Positions 12,701 through 25,500 of a stretch of 64,000 bases of DNA are shown here, piece after piece. The translations under genes were made by a program, and so were the position numbers. Position 1 is the first letter of the stretch, and each line of letters opens with the position of its first letter. This DNA comes from Gloeophyllum trabeum ATCC 11539. Its lineage: Eukaryota; Basidiomycota; Agaricomycetes; Gloeophyllales; Gloeophyllaceae. Location of the stretch: contig NW_006920411.1 in NCBI RefSeq assembly GCF_000344685.1, positions 1,390,623 through 1,454,622 on the forward strand, given 5' to 3'. The notes beneath the pieces are model-generated. The model saw only the letters and a list, made by a program, of their open reading frames with translations. It was not told the origin of the DNA and did not search any database.

Positions 12701-15700
12701 TTAGCTCGACAGGAACTCAACGAAGTTACCAAGAAGTTGGCGGAGGCGCACACACTTACTGCGGTCGGAGGTTTCCAGGCCCTGGCGCGTGCAGCTCTTA
12801 CTCGACAGAGACGCCAGCAGCAGAAGAAACAGTTGGAGTTCGTTGCACCAGACGTTACTGGCTTTCAAGCCGCTGCACGAGGTGCCCTCGTCCGTCGTGA
12901 TTACTACGCCTGGCGCGACCATCTGTATAGGAGTGTTCCAATAGCGGTGATATTGCAGGCCATGTTACGGGGCGTCCTGCAGAGACGTCGATTCCATGCC
13001 AAGCTGCAATACTTCCGCGCAAACTTATCCAAGGTTGTCAAGATACAATCTCTCTTCCGCGGAAAGGAAACCCGCGAGCAGTACAGACAGCTGACATTAG
13101 GCAAGAACGTCAACGTTAGCACAATCAAGAACTTTGTGCACCTCCTTGATGATTCTGAAGCTGATTTTCAAGAGGAGATCAAAATTGAGCAACTTCGGAA
13201 GAAAGTCGTGGAGAATATCCGGGAGAACCAGGCACTGGAGAATGACGTGCACGACCTCGACGTCAAGATTGCCCTTGTGGTACAGAACGTGAAAAGCTTT
13301 GAGGAGCTCATCAAAGCGCGTCGACGACACGGAGCCGACAGTGCTGCTGCTCATGCTGCGAGGGCATCCGTCTTGGCTGCTCATGGAGATCCCTTTGCCG
13401 GCCCGAATACTCTGGACCATGCAGCACGTCGGAAGCTTGAGCTATATCAGCAACTCTTTTATCTGCTACAGACTAGGGGGGACTACCTTAGTAAACTGTT
13501 CCTTGAGATTTCGCCTGACGGTGAAGGAGAGAAGAATAGACGCCTTACTGAACGAATTGTCTTGACGCTTTTTGGCTATGGACAAGACAGACGAGAGGAT
13601 TATCTGTTTTTGAAACTCTTTCAGGTTTGTGTGGAGTGATCGGGTTCGATATTTTGCTAATCCCATGGTCCAGATTTCCATACAACAAGAGATTGCCGCA
13701 GCCAACTCCGTCGTGGACATCCAACACGGCCATCCGATGTATATCAACATTGCCGTTCACTACATCAGGGCAAAGCAGGTTGTCTATGTCCGAGAAATCC
13801 TCCAGTCGCTCATTCGAGAAATTGTCAACTCTGATGATCTGAATCTAGAAGTTGATGCTTCTATCGTGAGTTCTTCCACCAGCCGTGCACTGGGAAATGC
13901 TTACACGGCCGTAGATCTACCGTTCGAGAATAGACATAGAGGAAATGAGGTCCGGTGTAAGCAGTAGCAAGCCTAAGGATTTGCCCTTCTATCAAGCTCT
14001 CAATGACCCGCCCACTCGAGCCGAATACATCCGGCGTTTGTATCTTCTGGTCTATATCAACACATATCCCGAGCTCAGACCAATCTTGCGCAGATCTTCA
14101 AGTCCTTCAGTGGTGGGCAGATGCCTTCGTAAGTGCCATTACTCAGTCAACTAAGAGGATGCCGTACGCTATGCGTTACCTTGCTCGCGAGACGCTAGCG
14201 TCACTGAAGGTAATGGACGACAGTTTTACCTCTGTTCGGTCGCTGACTGGATGACTGTAGGAGAAGTTCCCGGACGAGTCTGATGAAGTTTATGCCGCTT
14301 GCGTTGGCCGGATGGTTTATTACAGGTTTATCAACCCCGCTATCATGTGAGTCTCCCGAAATCAGGTCTGTCATTAGGTACTAATGGCAGGCGTAAGCAC
14401 GCCTGAGACGTTCGATATTGTGTCGAGTACTGTGGATATCGCTGCACGCAAAAACCTTGCGCAGATTTCCAAGGTCCTCACCCAAATTGCGAGCGGCACC
14501 GAATTTGGAGAGGACAGTCCTTCCTTCGTCCCGATCAACGACTTCGTCGCCAAATGCATCAAGCAGATGACTGCTTGGTTGCTGGAAGGTGAACACTTGG
14601 TTTGTCTATGGGACCTGCTAGTGCTAACGTGCTATCAGTGGCCGATGTCCCTGACGCTGAGACTCAGTACCATGCACACGAGTTCCTGGATGCAACAGTC
14701 CAACCAAAGCCGATCTATATCTCCCCGAACGAGGTTTATGCCATGCATGCACTATTGGCGCAGCATGCAGAGTCTATCGTACGTCTTCTCCTCCGCCGTA
14801 TGTTTGACATTCACCGAAGATCGTGGTAGGCTCCTGCCCGTGACGATACTCTGCGAGTGATTCTACACGAGCTTGATGGGGTGCCACATCTCGGCAACGA
14901 TGAGCTCAAGGATGCTCGTGACAAGGCCATCACATTAGAGTTGTCGAATCGGTTCGCTCACGTGCGAGGTACGTTCCGCAGCATTTTCCTAAGGTCGTTG
15001 CTCATAATCCTCTTTCCCAGACCCGCAGGCCGACGAGAAAGCGCTTTGGGTACAAGCCAAGAGAGGAGTGTTAGCAATACTACGAGTTCAACCCGCCAAG
15101 GACTTGGTCGAAGCATTGATGCAGCCAGTAACAGACGAACACGAGGAAATATGGGACGAGATTTTGCGCAACGAGGAGATCGCCGATCGCAAACGCTCCA
15201 GGTCCCGTAGACAGATGCCGTCGACGACGGGGTATGAGTCTGCGTATCGAATGGAAGATATCAGATCGTAAGTGAATATCTCTTTACACTCCGGGCGTTC
15301 TTCCTTATACCATCCTTAGATTATCTTTCCGGGAAGTGAAGGCGCACGCTATCTATTTCCTGTTAGAGCTGGAAAAGCTGGGCAAGATCACTCGCAGTGA
15401 TGGGTACCAAGGCATATTAAATGCCATCGCTGGCGATGTGCGGAGCAAACATAGAAAGCGGCTCCAGCGACAACAAGAAATGGAAAATATGGAAGAGGCC
15501 CTGAAGCACTTACGAGAACGCAAGAAATACTTCGAGGAGCAGATAGACAGCTATCATAAATACGTCGATGCAGCAATGCACACTATGCAACGTGGCAAAG
15601 GGTATGAAGAATTTCTGCCTCTTCTCGACTATCGATGACCATTTCGATCTAGGAAAAAACGCTTCGTTATGCCTTTCACCAAGCAATATTTCCATATGAG

Positions 15701-16092
15701 AGAGCTGCAGAAGTCCGGGAGAACTCCTCAGTTTGGATCATTCAAGTATGGAGCGCAAGACTTGTACGATAAAGGTATATTGTTATCCATCGACCAATTC
15801 TCTCCTCGACAGTTCGACAAGATCGACATTATCATATCTTCCAATGAAGTCGGCGTGTTCACCATCGAGGTCTATAATAACACTCTGGGTATAACAAATC
15901 GGGTGGCATCACAAGATCTCAGGATGGAAGATCTGTTACAAGCGCAGTTTGAGAACCGTGCTTCTCTTTCCTTGTTCAATGGCCTCGCGAAGGTTAACCT
16001 CAATTTACTCCTGTATCAAATAAATAAGAAGTGAGTGCTCTAGTCGAGGATCTTACCGCTTGACGCTGACCTCTATCAGGTTCTATGTGTAG
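9791..16092 (+). CDS. IQGAP-family Ras GTPase-activating-like protein (Iqg1/Rng2 type)
   Basis: Exons: 9791-11341, 11398-11475, 11523-11599, 11652-11848, 11907-13624, 13674-13865, 13915-14035, 14094-14209, 14261-14346, 14398-14588, 14639-14778, 14830-14968, 15021-15267, 15320-15601, 15653-16030 and 16080-16092 (1841 aa). A long Ser/Thr/Pro-rich N-terminus is followed by a calponin-homology domain (about 455-600, with PKLDFRHSDNINYF and FELTDLYEKKNLPKVIYCIH). Next come about 13 IQ-like motifs in the large fifth exon, each with the core (I/L/F)Q-A-x-A-R-G. A RasGAP-like domain (about 1190-1450, FINPAIITPETFDIV) and a RasGAP C-terminal domain (about 1700-1830) end the protein. IQGAPs scaffold actin, calmodulin/myosin light chain and the contractile ring. 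The first intron (11342-11397) must be GC-AG to join the CH domain. Confidence 0.94.
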
Positions 16093-16355
16093 ACCGGCTA
16101 ACACCTCCTTTATTCTGCCTCTTTGATTTCTGCTCAGTTGGGCAAAGCATCGTTTTTATTTATCTGCCCTGCAGTACGTCCCATACATGCACGATCTATA
16201 CAAATTTTCCGCAATGTATATCTAATAGCATCTTCACTCTGCATTTTCGAATTTCTTTGCTAGCTCCTGCTCTTCCGTATTTGCATAACCGTGTACCCTA
16301 CATGCCATACCGCCCGTTGAAGGTAAACACAGTCTTCCCCACGGTCTAAAACCTC
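16093..16355. other. Convergent 3' spacer IQGAP / MFS transporter
   Basis: About 260 bp separate two facing stop codons. The sequence is T-rich, as expected for 3' UTRs. I see no gene in it. Confidence 0.5.
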
Positions 16356-18850
16356 TCATAGAGTGAACCTGAATTGTGGGTGCCTGTCACCAATGGGTGC
16401 TCTCGTCCGGCCTGATTCCAGCAATTCTTCATACATACGGAGGTTATCGTCTCTGGCGCCGCCCTGCCGTGCCCGATTTTCATGGATGCAAAATAAGCTA
16501 GGTACGTGATATGGTGTAAGCTCACAGCAGACCAGTAGTGGAGCGGATTGGCGTACACGTTTGCTGCGATGAACAACCAGGCCATAATCACGAAGGCCAA
16601 GGCGATACTATGCCCGCGAATATATTTCGGCGCCTCGTCTACAAAACAATATCAGGGATTTCGGGCAACTTTAATTGCTCATACATACCAGACGTGTAAG
16701 CGAAGGTCGCTATGAAACCTCTGGGATGATCGCGGGCTGGCATGAGATCCTCGATGTTATAATCCGAAAGTAATTTCAGCTTACCCAGTGTTCGCGATCG
16801 CTAATTGCAGCGCGGTGACGGTGGCCCTCTTATAGTGGCCCCCACAGTTGTTCGGAAGGATTGACAGTATGCAAGGAGCGGATGGATAACTATTGGAAGA
16901 TTACACTCGACATGAGTATACCGAGAGAGATATGTACTGAGATCGCGTACATTCCAGCAGCGATAAGGAATACTGCTACGTATCGAGCTTCATTTGTTTG
17001 GGCGGCGATCGCGATGATATAACCTAGAATTTCTTCAGCGTGGGGTACTAGTGACAAGGTAAATGAAGGTTACCTGCCATAGCCACTGGCAGACAGATGA
17101 GGATGAATGGTCCTCGCCATTTGAATCTGTCACTAAGGAAAGCGACGAAGACTGACCAAGAAATCAGGTCACACTAATGAAGCCTCTCACTACAGTGCTT
17201 ACTTGTGAGGACGACGGCGGGGACGTAGGGAGGGACTGGAATGCATGGTGTGAGGTGTGACTTCCGAGCTATAAGCGTGACCAAAAATGTATACCGGTGT
17301 GCAGTTGAGCGGACGCGCCTTCATATCCCAGACCGGTGACAATCGTCGGCCTGGAGGATTATGAGTCGAGCGCAAGGGCATCGTGGGGCGAGCGCTTACA
17401 AGAAGAGGGAAAAGGAGTAGAAGCCAACATTCAAACCTAAGAACGCCAACCCGGTGAACCAAGCTTGTATCTCCGTGAGCCCTGCATCACGTTGTCAGAA
17501 CTTTCGCCCCTTTCCTAGGGCTGCGGTAATTACCTCGGACTACTTCCCGCCACTCGAATTGCTCTTCGTCGTAGTAAATCGGGACCTCGGCTACCCGGAG
17601 TTGATCCGGGTGAGTCTTGTCTTCTGAAGTGCTCTTCTCGGGGTCTGGCGCAGATAAGGCAAGGTCTTCCGAAGGTTTCACCGCGGAGACGCTGTTCATA
17701 ATGGCGTTCGATCTATGGAAGCGGTTCACTGCGTGATACATTAGTATTTTGTCCTAACATAATTATAGAGGGAACACGCTCACGAGCAAAGGCACGTTCT
17801 TCCTCTGTCAGGAATCTCGCAGACTCGATGCTGACGGGAAGCACCGCTGCACATATTAGACCGGCTATGACAGATCCGAGTCCTTCCAGGATAAAGATCC
17901 AGCGCCATCCTGCAAGTCCACCGACTCCGTCCATCTTTATGATGGCGGTAGCCAGCAGACCTCCGAAGGCTCCGGACAAAGATACTAAGATCACGCATGA
18001 GCAATTGTCTCCAGTGGCATAACTACCATGGAGAATGCGCACCAGCAGCATAGAAGACACTGATACTGGATGAAGTGTGCAGACTGAGCACATTCCGTGT
18101 AGTGTATTCTTTGAATTCTCTCACCGCAATTGTAATTCATGCCGCCGGTAAATGGTGGAGAGGTATAACACCTGTCTCTTCAGTTGAGCGTAGATTTGCA
18201 CGAGATTGGCTAATAAACATACCATGCCCGGAAGGAGACCTCCTTCGCACATCCCGAGTACGACGCGAATGGCCGTTAGACCGGCGAAGTTCTGAACGAG
18301 GCCGCTCAGCGTCGTCACCGTGCCGAAGGCGCACACCAGGAAGGGGAGCCATCGTGTCGGGCCAACTTTCTTGATAATCCAGTTGGAAGCTGTGATATGC
18401 TCAGTTACCTGTGGGCAGTCGACAACGCTTGTGACTAGACTCACGTAGTTCCACGGCGACATAGCTTGATAGGAAGTTAGTGGATGTGGAACCGACTGAG
18501 TATACCCGGATACATACGTGGCGTAGAAAACTAAGAAGGACATAAATTCAGCGGGTTATTTGTTTCAGCTCACGTAGACTTACCCGTCAGCGCAATATTG
18601 AATTGATTGCCGACCAAGTGTATATCGCTCTCAAGGCCAACAATCCTCGCATTGCCGGCATTCGACCGGTCAAGAAAATTGGCTAGCCACACCTTTGGTC
18701 GCGAGTGAATAACGGTCAGTAGAGAGCGGAGAAGTATTATGAATAGCGTACAAGAGCCAGGGGTGGTAGTATATGCGAGTCGAACTTCCAAAGCACCCGC
18801 TTGGTCAGAGCTGCCTGCTTCGCCTTGTCCTCGGGATGGGAAGAAACCAT
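16356..18850 (-). CDS. MFS transporter, anion:cation symporter family (Dal5/Tna1-like)
   Basis: Exons on the minus strand: 18850-18752, 18692-18584, 18530-18518, 18464-18445, 18389-18223, 18171-18125, 18065-18043, 17984-17784, 17728-17534, 17481-17400, 17350-17295, 17235-17203, 17151-17074, 17023-16951, 16889-16785, 16720-16689, 16638-16557 and 16497-16356 (518 aa). Conserved blocks of the allantoate/nicotinate permease family include NFLDRSNAGNARI, PSNWIIKKVGPTRWL, GMCEGGLLPGM, LSGAFGGLLATAI, GWRWIFILEG, AFLSDRFKWRGPF and the end APIGDRHPQFRFTL. Twelve membrane segments are expected, but I did not model each one. The substrate cannot be read from sequence; members take organic anions such as allantoate, nicotinate or pantothenate. 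Seventeen introns include three very small exons of 13, 20 and 23 nt. Confidence 0.9.
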
Positions 18851-19588
18851 GGCAAACAGATCCCCCTCCAGTGTGTTTTGTGCACATTGGGCTACTTATA
18901 CCTACACACGGCCGTGGGGCGTAGTATTCATAGACGTTGGGAATCAGAAGTCGAATTTTCACTCGGATGTGGGGCGGACCTCGTACCTTGAGGATCTTTC
19001 TTGCGAAGCGCCAAGCCAAGTCTTACATTACTGTTACATGCAGTCAGAGACACTCCACGCGAGAAATGTCCACTTTGGATACTCACCTGATGCGCAAGAA
19101 GCGCAGTAGCTATCCAGTTTTTTATACTGAGCATACGTATAGCGCAGAAAAAGGCAAACTGATAAGGGGTCCCTCAGCATTCACAGCTGACTATGGGGTG
19201 TGCGATGTTCACTGGCCGGTTTGCCAGATATGCTATTCATAGTTGCCCTTTCCCAAACGTAGGAAAGCTTGTGACACCGTATAACTATCCGACAATGTTC
19301 CTATATTTGATTGGACGAGTCATGCAACTGAGAGACTGTAGTAATTGTGGACCTACGTATCGCTCAGCTCGCAGAGTCGACTGCATCGAACCGAGTGCAG
19401 GAACGTTGGGGGCGTTGACAGCCAATCAGAGCGAGGCCTGGTTCCCCATCAATGGCACAGCCTCCCAGTCTACCTATTTTGCCACAGTCCGGTAACTAGT
19501 ACCGACGTCACTCTATTGCCACAGCGCAATTATCCCTTCACCGCTCCGTTCTGCCTCGAATTCGCTTGTATACAGCGTGTATCTGCAA
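18851..19588. promoter_or_regulatory. Divergent intergenic region, MFS transporter / WW-FF protein
   Basis: About 740 bp separate the two divergent starts and must hold both promoters. Short open frames on both strands show no conserved motif and do not splice onto either gene. Confidence 0.45.
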
Positions 19589-22196
19589 ATGGCGAGCCCA
19601 CCTATGCCAGTCCCCCCTTTTGTTCCGATGGCCGCCCCGCCTCTACCTCCGGGCTGGACTGAACATGTAGGTACGTGCTTTCTGCTGCTTGCCATATCTT
19701 CGTCTAACGAGTTGCAGGTCCCGGAGGCCAGCCATACTACTACAATGCGTTCACAAAAGAATCAACCTACGTCCGCCCCATGCCCGTTGCGTTCCCCGTC
19801 ATCCCGGGGCAGATGCCAGTGCCAGTGCCGCTACAAGCGCAACCCCCGAAGAAGAAGGAAAAGCCCGCGAAAAAAGTGCCTATACCCGGGACTGACTGGA
19901 TCCGCGTGACGACGACGGAGGGGAACGTGTTCTACACGCACAGGGTCGAGAAGCGGAGCGTGTGGACGGTGCCGGAGGAGATCAAGGAGGCCGTCGCGGC
20001 GCTGGAGAAGGAGGGGACGCAGTCTCCGGCGAATGCGAATGCTAAGGGTGGGAAGAAGGAGAGGGAGAGGGACAACGAGCAGGCGAGGGAGGTGAAGCGC
20101 GTGAAGAAGGAGGTGCAGGAGGCGGCGAAGCGCAAGGCGGAGGAGCCGGTCCCTGTGGACGAGGTTGTGATCACGAAGAAGGCGAAGGTGGAGGAAGAGG
20201 ACGAAGAGGAGGAGAGCGAGGAGGAGAGCGAAGAAGAGGAGTGGCAGCGTGAGGCAGCAGCGCAGTTGGCGGCGGAGGCGGAAGAGGAGGAGAGGAAGAG
20301 GAAAGAGGCGGAGGAGGCTAGGAAGCAAGCGGAGGCAGAGGAAGCGGAGAGAGCCAAGCAAGCCTTGCCTCAGCTGAACATGCCCGAGAAGGTGGACCTC
20401 TCCATCGAGGAAGCCAAGGCACTGTTCAAGGTGCGCAGCATACCCATCGCGATCTCTACGCGTTACTCACTCCGGTACAGACCCTGCTCCGCGAAAAGGA
20501 CATCAACCCGCTCATGCCCTGGGACACTGCGCTTCCGATCTTCATCTCTGACCCGCGGTACGTCCTCCTGTCGTCTGTCTCCGCGAGGCGGGAAGCGTTC
20601 GACGAGTACTGCCGCGACCGCGCGCGCGAGCTGCGCGAGCTGCGCGAGTCGCAGGTGAGGAAGGAGAAGGAGACCGCGGACCCGCGCGAGGCGTACGAGC
20701 GCCTGCTGCGCGAGGAGGTGAAGAGCACACGCACGAGCTGGTCGGATTTCCGAAGGCAGTGGAAGAAGGACAGGCGGTTTTGGGGGTGGGGAAGGGACGA
20801 CAGGGAGCGGGAGAAGAAGTTTAGGGAGTATTTGAAGGAGCTTGGAGAAAGTGAGTGCCCGTATTGCTTCGTCCGGAACCTGACTTACGTTGTCGTTGCA
20901 GAGAAACGCGCTGCTGCTCAAAAAGCTGAAGTAGACTTCTTTTCCTTGCTGAAGGAGAGCGGGCGCGCAAAACCTGGGGCTGACTGGAAGGAAGTTAAGA
21001 AGCACCTGTACAGCGACCCTCGTTATGATGCTGTGGGGTCTTCTTCGCTCCGAGAGGAGCTATTCAAGACGTTCTTGAAAGCCCAGGGCGTAGGTGAGCA
21101 AGCTAAAGATGCGTCGACCGAAAACGGTGAGGTGAAAGAGGAAAAGAGTGCCGAGGACAAGGAGCAGGAGAAACGGGAAAAGAAGGAGAGGGCCGTGCGC
21201 GAAAGGGAGGAGAGAGTAAAGGCGGAGCGGACCAAGCTCGAGGCGGATATCAATCGGTCGAAGATGGGCTTGACGATGGAAGAGGGGGAACGGGAGTTTA
21301 GGTGCGCCCGTTGTTTTTTAAGAGGACTGCCACTATTAGGTGGGGCGCTCAACAGTGCTCGTTCTTTTACTAAATAGGACTATGCTGGTTGATGCTATAC
21401 GTGACCCACAGGTATGATACAAGCTGATGGTCGGGCAGTTGACTGACATCTACTTCGCAGATGACATGGGAGCAGGCACTGCCGGAGCTGAAGATCGACC
21501 CGCGGTTCACCCGGTCCCCGCTTCCCTACAACCAACAGCTGCACCTCTTCCATTCACATATCGGACGGCTACGTGCCAAGCATCTTGACAACCTGCATGC
21601 GCTCTTCGCATCACACTCTCCATCCCTATCGACATCCTTCTCGGATCTGCCCGTTGACTCACTGCTATCGTCGTTGCCCGCAGCAAAACTTGGGTTTGAC
21701 TCGCAAGCACTGCAGCACGAGTATGAGAAGTGGCAGCGCGAGCGAAATACGGAGGCGCGCGCCGCGTTCGATGCTATGCTGCACGAGAATGCCTTTGTGG
21801 AGTTCTGGGGACGGTTGAAGAACATGGGTGGGGAAGGGGCGGACGGCGGGGTGAAGGCGGACCCGCTTGAGGAGGATGAGGGTGAGGGCGGCGGGGGGAC
21901 TGCGGATCTGAAGGCACTGGCGAAGACGATTGATATCAGAGAGATCGAGAAGGTCCTAAAGGTATGTTCGGACGATGATTGTTTGTGATGCCAGTGTTGA
22001 CGGTCACTTGCAGAATGACAAAAGGTATAATATGTTTGACCATGTACCAGAACAGCGCGAGCGTTGGGTCAGGGTGAGTACGCTCAAGTTTCCTATGTCA
22101 TGCATCGCAAGAAGACTGACCACGTATCTTCAGGACTATCTTGCGGGACTGTCGGCACCAAAGTTGTCGGTGCATGTACCGGAGCACTCGCATTAA
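19589..22196 (+). CDS. WW- and FF-domain protein (TCERG1/CA150/Dre4-like)
   Basis: Exons: 19589-19670, 19718-20430, 20481-20850, 20902-21301, 21378-21411, 21461-21961, 22014-22073 and 22134-22196 (740 aa). The N-terminus is proline-rich. The first WW domain starts PLPPGWTEHVGPGGQPYYYN and a second one is TDWIRVTTTEG...HRVEKRSVWTVP. A strongly charged Lys/Glu coiled-coil stretch (about residues 110-250) follows. Then come at least four FF repeats with the typical W..F and DPR signatures: MPWDTALPIFISDPRY, SWSDFRRQWKKDRRF, ADWKEVKKHLYSDPRY and TWEQALPELKIDPRF. Proteins of this build link RNA polymerase II CTD phosphorylation to splicing and elongation in the nucleus. Domain order (WWs before FFs) fits TCERG1/Dre4; Prp40 shares the domain types and is the main alternative. 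Confidence 0.85.
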
Positions 22197-22513
22197 TGGT
22201 CTGCACATTTGTTTTGTAGTTAATTTCTTTTGGCATATCTACTCGATAATGGTCCCCCGTATGTTCTGTGGCGGCCAATGAAGATCTGGTCTCGAAGATT
22301 CCGGACGAATCTGAGAGATCTGTGATGCGATCTGTGATGAGAAGCGCTGTTTCCACGTGGCCAGCACTGGACATCGATCATGCCGTGAGCTTCTCGGTAC
22401 CGTGACCAGCACGTCCACCCGCGTCCGAGTTTCTGACACGTCAGCGCGTTCTCTCCTTCGCACGTATATCTGCAAAATAATTAGCTGGTCAGAGCTCGGT
22501 GCTCTCGTCCGAC
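22197..22513. promoter_or_regulatory. Promoter region of the Grp94 gene
   Basis: This 317-bp spacer contains TGACACGTCA (22434-22443) about 70 bp before the start. It includes CACGTCA, the reverse complement of the TGACGTG core of unfolded-protein-response elements. A CCACGTGG palindrome lies near 22351. A role in ER-stress induction is inference from the known behaviour of Grp94 genes. Confidence 0.35.
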
Positions 22514-25500
22514 ATGCGACTCATCCGGCCCTTGCTCGTGTCGCTCGGTCTGCTGGCGTCCTGTGCCTGCGCGCAGGACGTCCCGGACTTGGACTCGCCT
22601 GCTGTCCCCAAGGAGAAACACAGCTATCAGGTGTGTTATATATGACTGGTCGCACGTTAGCGGGCTAAACACTTGTACAGAGTGATGTTGCTCGTTTGCG
22701 CAAGATCGTCATAAACAGGTAGCAGCACAGGCCTTCCGTCGTGGTAGCTATGTACTCACCATCCTTGTACCGCCAGTCTATATTCGCATCGGTGCGTCGG
22801 GTCGGCCGGTGATCAATACAGCTACTTGATTTCTCTACAGCGACATATTCATCCGTGAACTGATATCGAACGCCAACGACGCTTTGGAGAAGCTGCGTCT
22901 CACGGCACTAACTGACCCGACGATCAACTATGGTGCTGACGGTCTGAATATCACCATCAAGACAGTCAAGAACCCCGATGGTTCAGGTGGAAGGTTGATC
23001 ATCGCTGGTGAGTGCCCTCGACTGCCTTAGCGGCGACGGCGTATCATCCCCCCTACAGATACCGGTATTGGTATGTCACCGGAAGAGCTCACCACGAACC
23101 TGGTATGTACTGTGATGTTCTCTCTGCGAATCTCTCTGAATACGGCTACACGTGCAGGGTACCTTGGCGAAATCCGGCACGTCTGATTTCCTCGCGCGGG
23201 CCGAGACTTCAGACACGACTGGGCAGGGCAACCTCATCGGCGCCTTCGGTCTTGGTTTCTACAGCAGGTACGGTTCTTCTATCAATCTACATGACTTGAA
23301 TATCTCCGTTGACTACTTCTATAGTTTCTTGGTCGCAGACCGTGTCTACGTGTCCTCCATTCCGCCCAAGTCCGCCAAGAACCCTAACCCTACGCAAAAT
23401 GTCTTCAGCTCCTCCGCAGATGACAGCTCCTTCGAGACGTACCCCGATCCAAGAGGGAACACGCTCGGGAGAGGGACAGAGATTACGCTCGTACTGAAGG
23501 AAGATGCGTCGGAGTACCTCGACCAGAAGACTATCATGGACCTCGTGTGCGTACCCTTATTGAATAGCCTTCATGTTAGAGCTCACGAGGCAGCAGTCAG
23601 AAACACTCGTCGTTCTCTTCGACATTCCCCATCTATCTCCTGACGGAGAGAACGGAGGAAGTCCCCGTCGAAGATGAAGAGTCTGAGAAGCCCGTCCCGG
23701 AGAAGGACGACGAGGACGAGGCCGTCATGGAAGACGAGAAGCCGGAGGAGAAGAAGGCGCCCAAGACGAAGACCGTCACCGTCGAGGAGTGGGTGCAGCT
23801 GAACCCCGAACCGCCGATCTGGATGCGGTGAGTACTGAGTCGCTCTGTGATCACGGTGTATGACTTAAACTGAGGGGTATCCAGGGACCCGAAGGACGTC
23901 TCGGAGGACGAGTACGAGCGGTTCTACCAGGCTACGTTCAAGGACTACGAAAAGCCCCTGGCGTGGCACCACTTTGCCGGTGACTCCGGGTCCGGCGTCT
24001 CCTTCAGGGCTATCATATACATTCCTTCGCGATTGTAAGTGTGCCGTCTAATGCTGATTGCCGTACGATGATTGACGAAGGGCGTTATACCCTTCTCGAT
24101 CCAGGGATGAGTCGTTCTGGCAACAACCAGTGCAAGGCAGCTCTAAAGACCTCAGGTTGATGGTCAAGCGCGTTTTTATTACGAATGATCTGGGCGAAGA
24201 TAGCCTGCCGAAGTGGGCCAGCTGGGTCAAAGCAATAATCGACGGTTAATCGCCCCCGCCTTCTTCCTTCCGCATCATCTGTCCTAATCAGTTTACTCGC
24301 ACGTAGCCGAGGACCTCCCGCTGAACGTCTCCCGCGAGACCCTGCAGTCCACGAAATTCCTCAAGCAGATCCGCTCCATCATCCTGCGGCACATCATCCA
24401 GATGCTCACGAAGCTCGCAGAGGAGGACCCGGAGAAGTTCGACAAGGTCCAGGAGGCGTACGGGACGGTGCTCAAGCTCGGCGCGGCGGAGAATGTGAAG
24501 AACAGGGAGAAGCTGGCGGCGCTGGCGAGGTTTGCGAGTAACCAGCGGGAACGGACGTCGTTGGATGAGGTAGGTGGTGCGCGCTGTTGTATGTGTGAGA
24601 GGTTGATTGATTTATGGATGGGTATAGTACCTTGAGAATAAGAGGAAGGGCCAGAATCAGGTTTGTTTGCGCGGGTGTTCGGGGGTTGCTTTTGCTGACA
24701 AGTTCTCTCAGATCTTCTACCTCGCGGATATTGGGAAGTCCACCAAAGCCTTGGCCGATAGTGTCTTCGTGGAGAAGTTGACGGCGAGGGGGTACGAGGT
24801 CTTGTTATTGAACGAGCCGCTGGACGAGATCCTTGTTCAGAACATGAAGCGCTGGAAGTGAGCCATGCCAGGTCGCTGCATTTTTGTTTTACGAGCTGAC
24901 GGGTACCCTTACTAGGGGCCTGCCGTTCCACGATGTGGCGAAAGCAGGCTTGGTCTTTGGAGACGAGGGTGAGTGTCGAATTTGTGTGCATGGCCCCGCA
25001 GGGAACTCAACTTGCCTCCTCGCAGACTCTGACCCTGAAGACGAGAAGGAGCAACAAGAGATATTGAAAGAGCGCTTCAAGCCTCTGCTCGATTACCTGA
25101 AGAAGGAGGCCCAGGACCTAGTTCGTGATGGTACGCCGCTGTGCTGCTGTTGTGGCCGAGATGTGTGCTGATCACTCACTGTCGGGACAGTGGTGATTTC
25201 GAATCGCCTGGTGACGAGCCCGTGTGCTATCGTCGCAGACAAGTTTGGCTATACTGCTAATGTTCAGAAAATGATGAGTGCGTACTGCTACAAAGAACCT
25301 TTGCTTCTTCCTGCTCATCAAGTTCATGACAGGTGCATCGAACAGCAAACAGGCCCAGAACCCGATGTTCGAGTTCGCGAAGAAGCAGAGACTGCTGGAG
25401 ATCAACCCCCGATCTCCTCTGATTGAAGGCCTTCTCCGTCGGGTCGAGCAGCTGCCATCGGAAGACGAAGAGCGCGATATCGAGGCTGAGGAGGACCTCA

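Noticed and set aside
19831..20734. Long Leu- or Ser-rich minus-strand frames over the WW/FF gene
   Set aside because: They mirror the Lys/Glu-rich coding strand and are typical compositional shadows.
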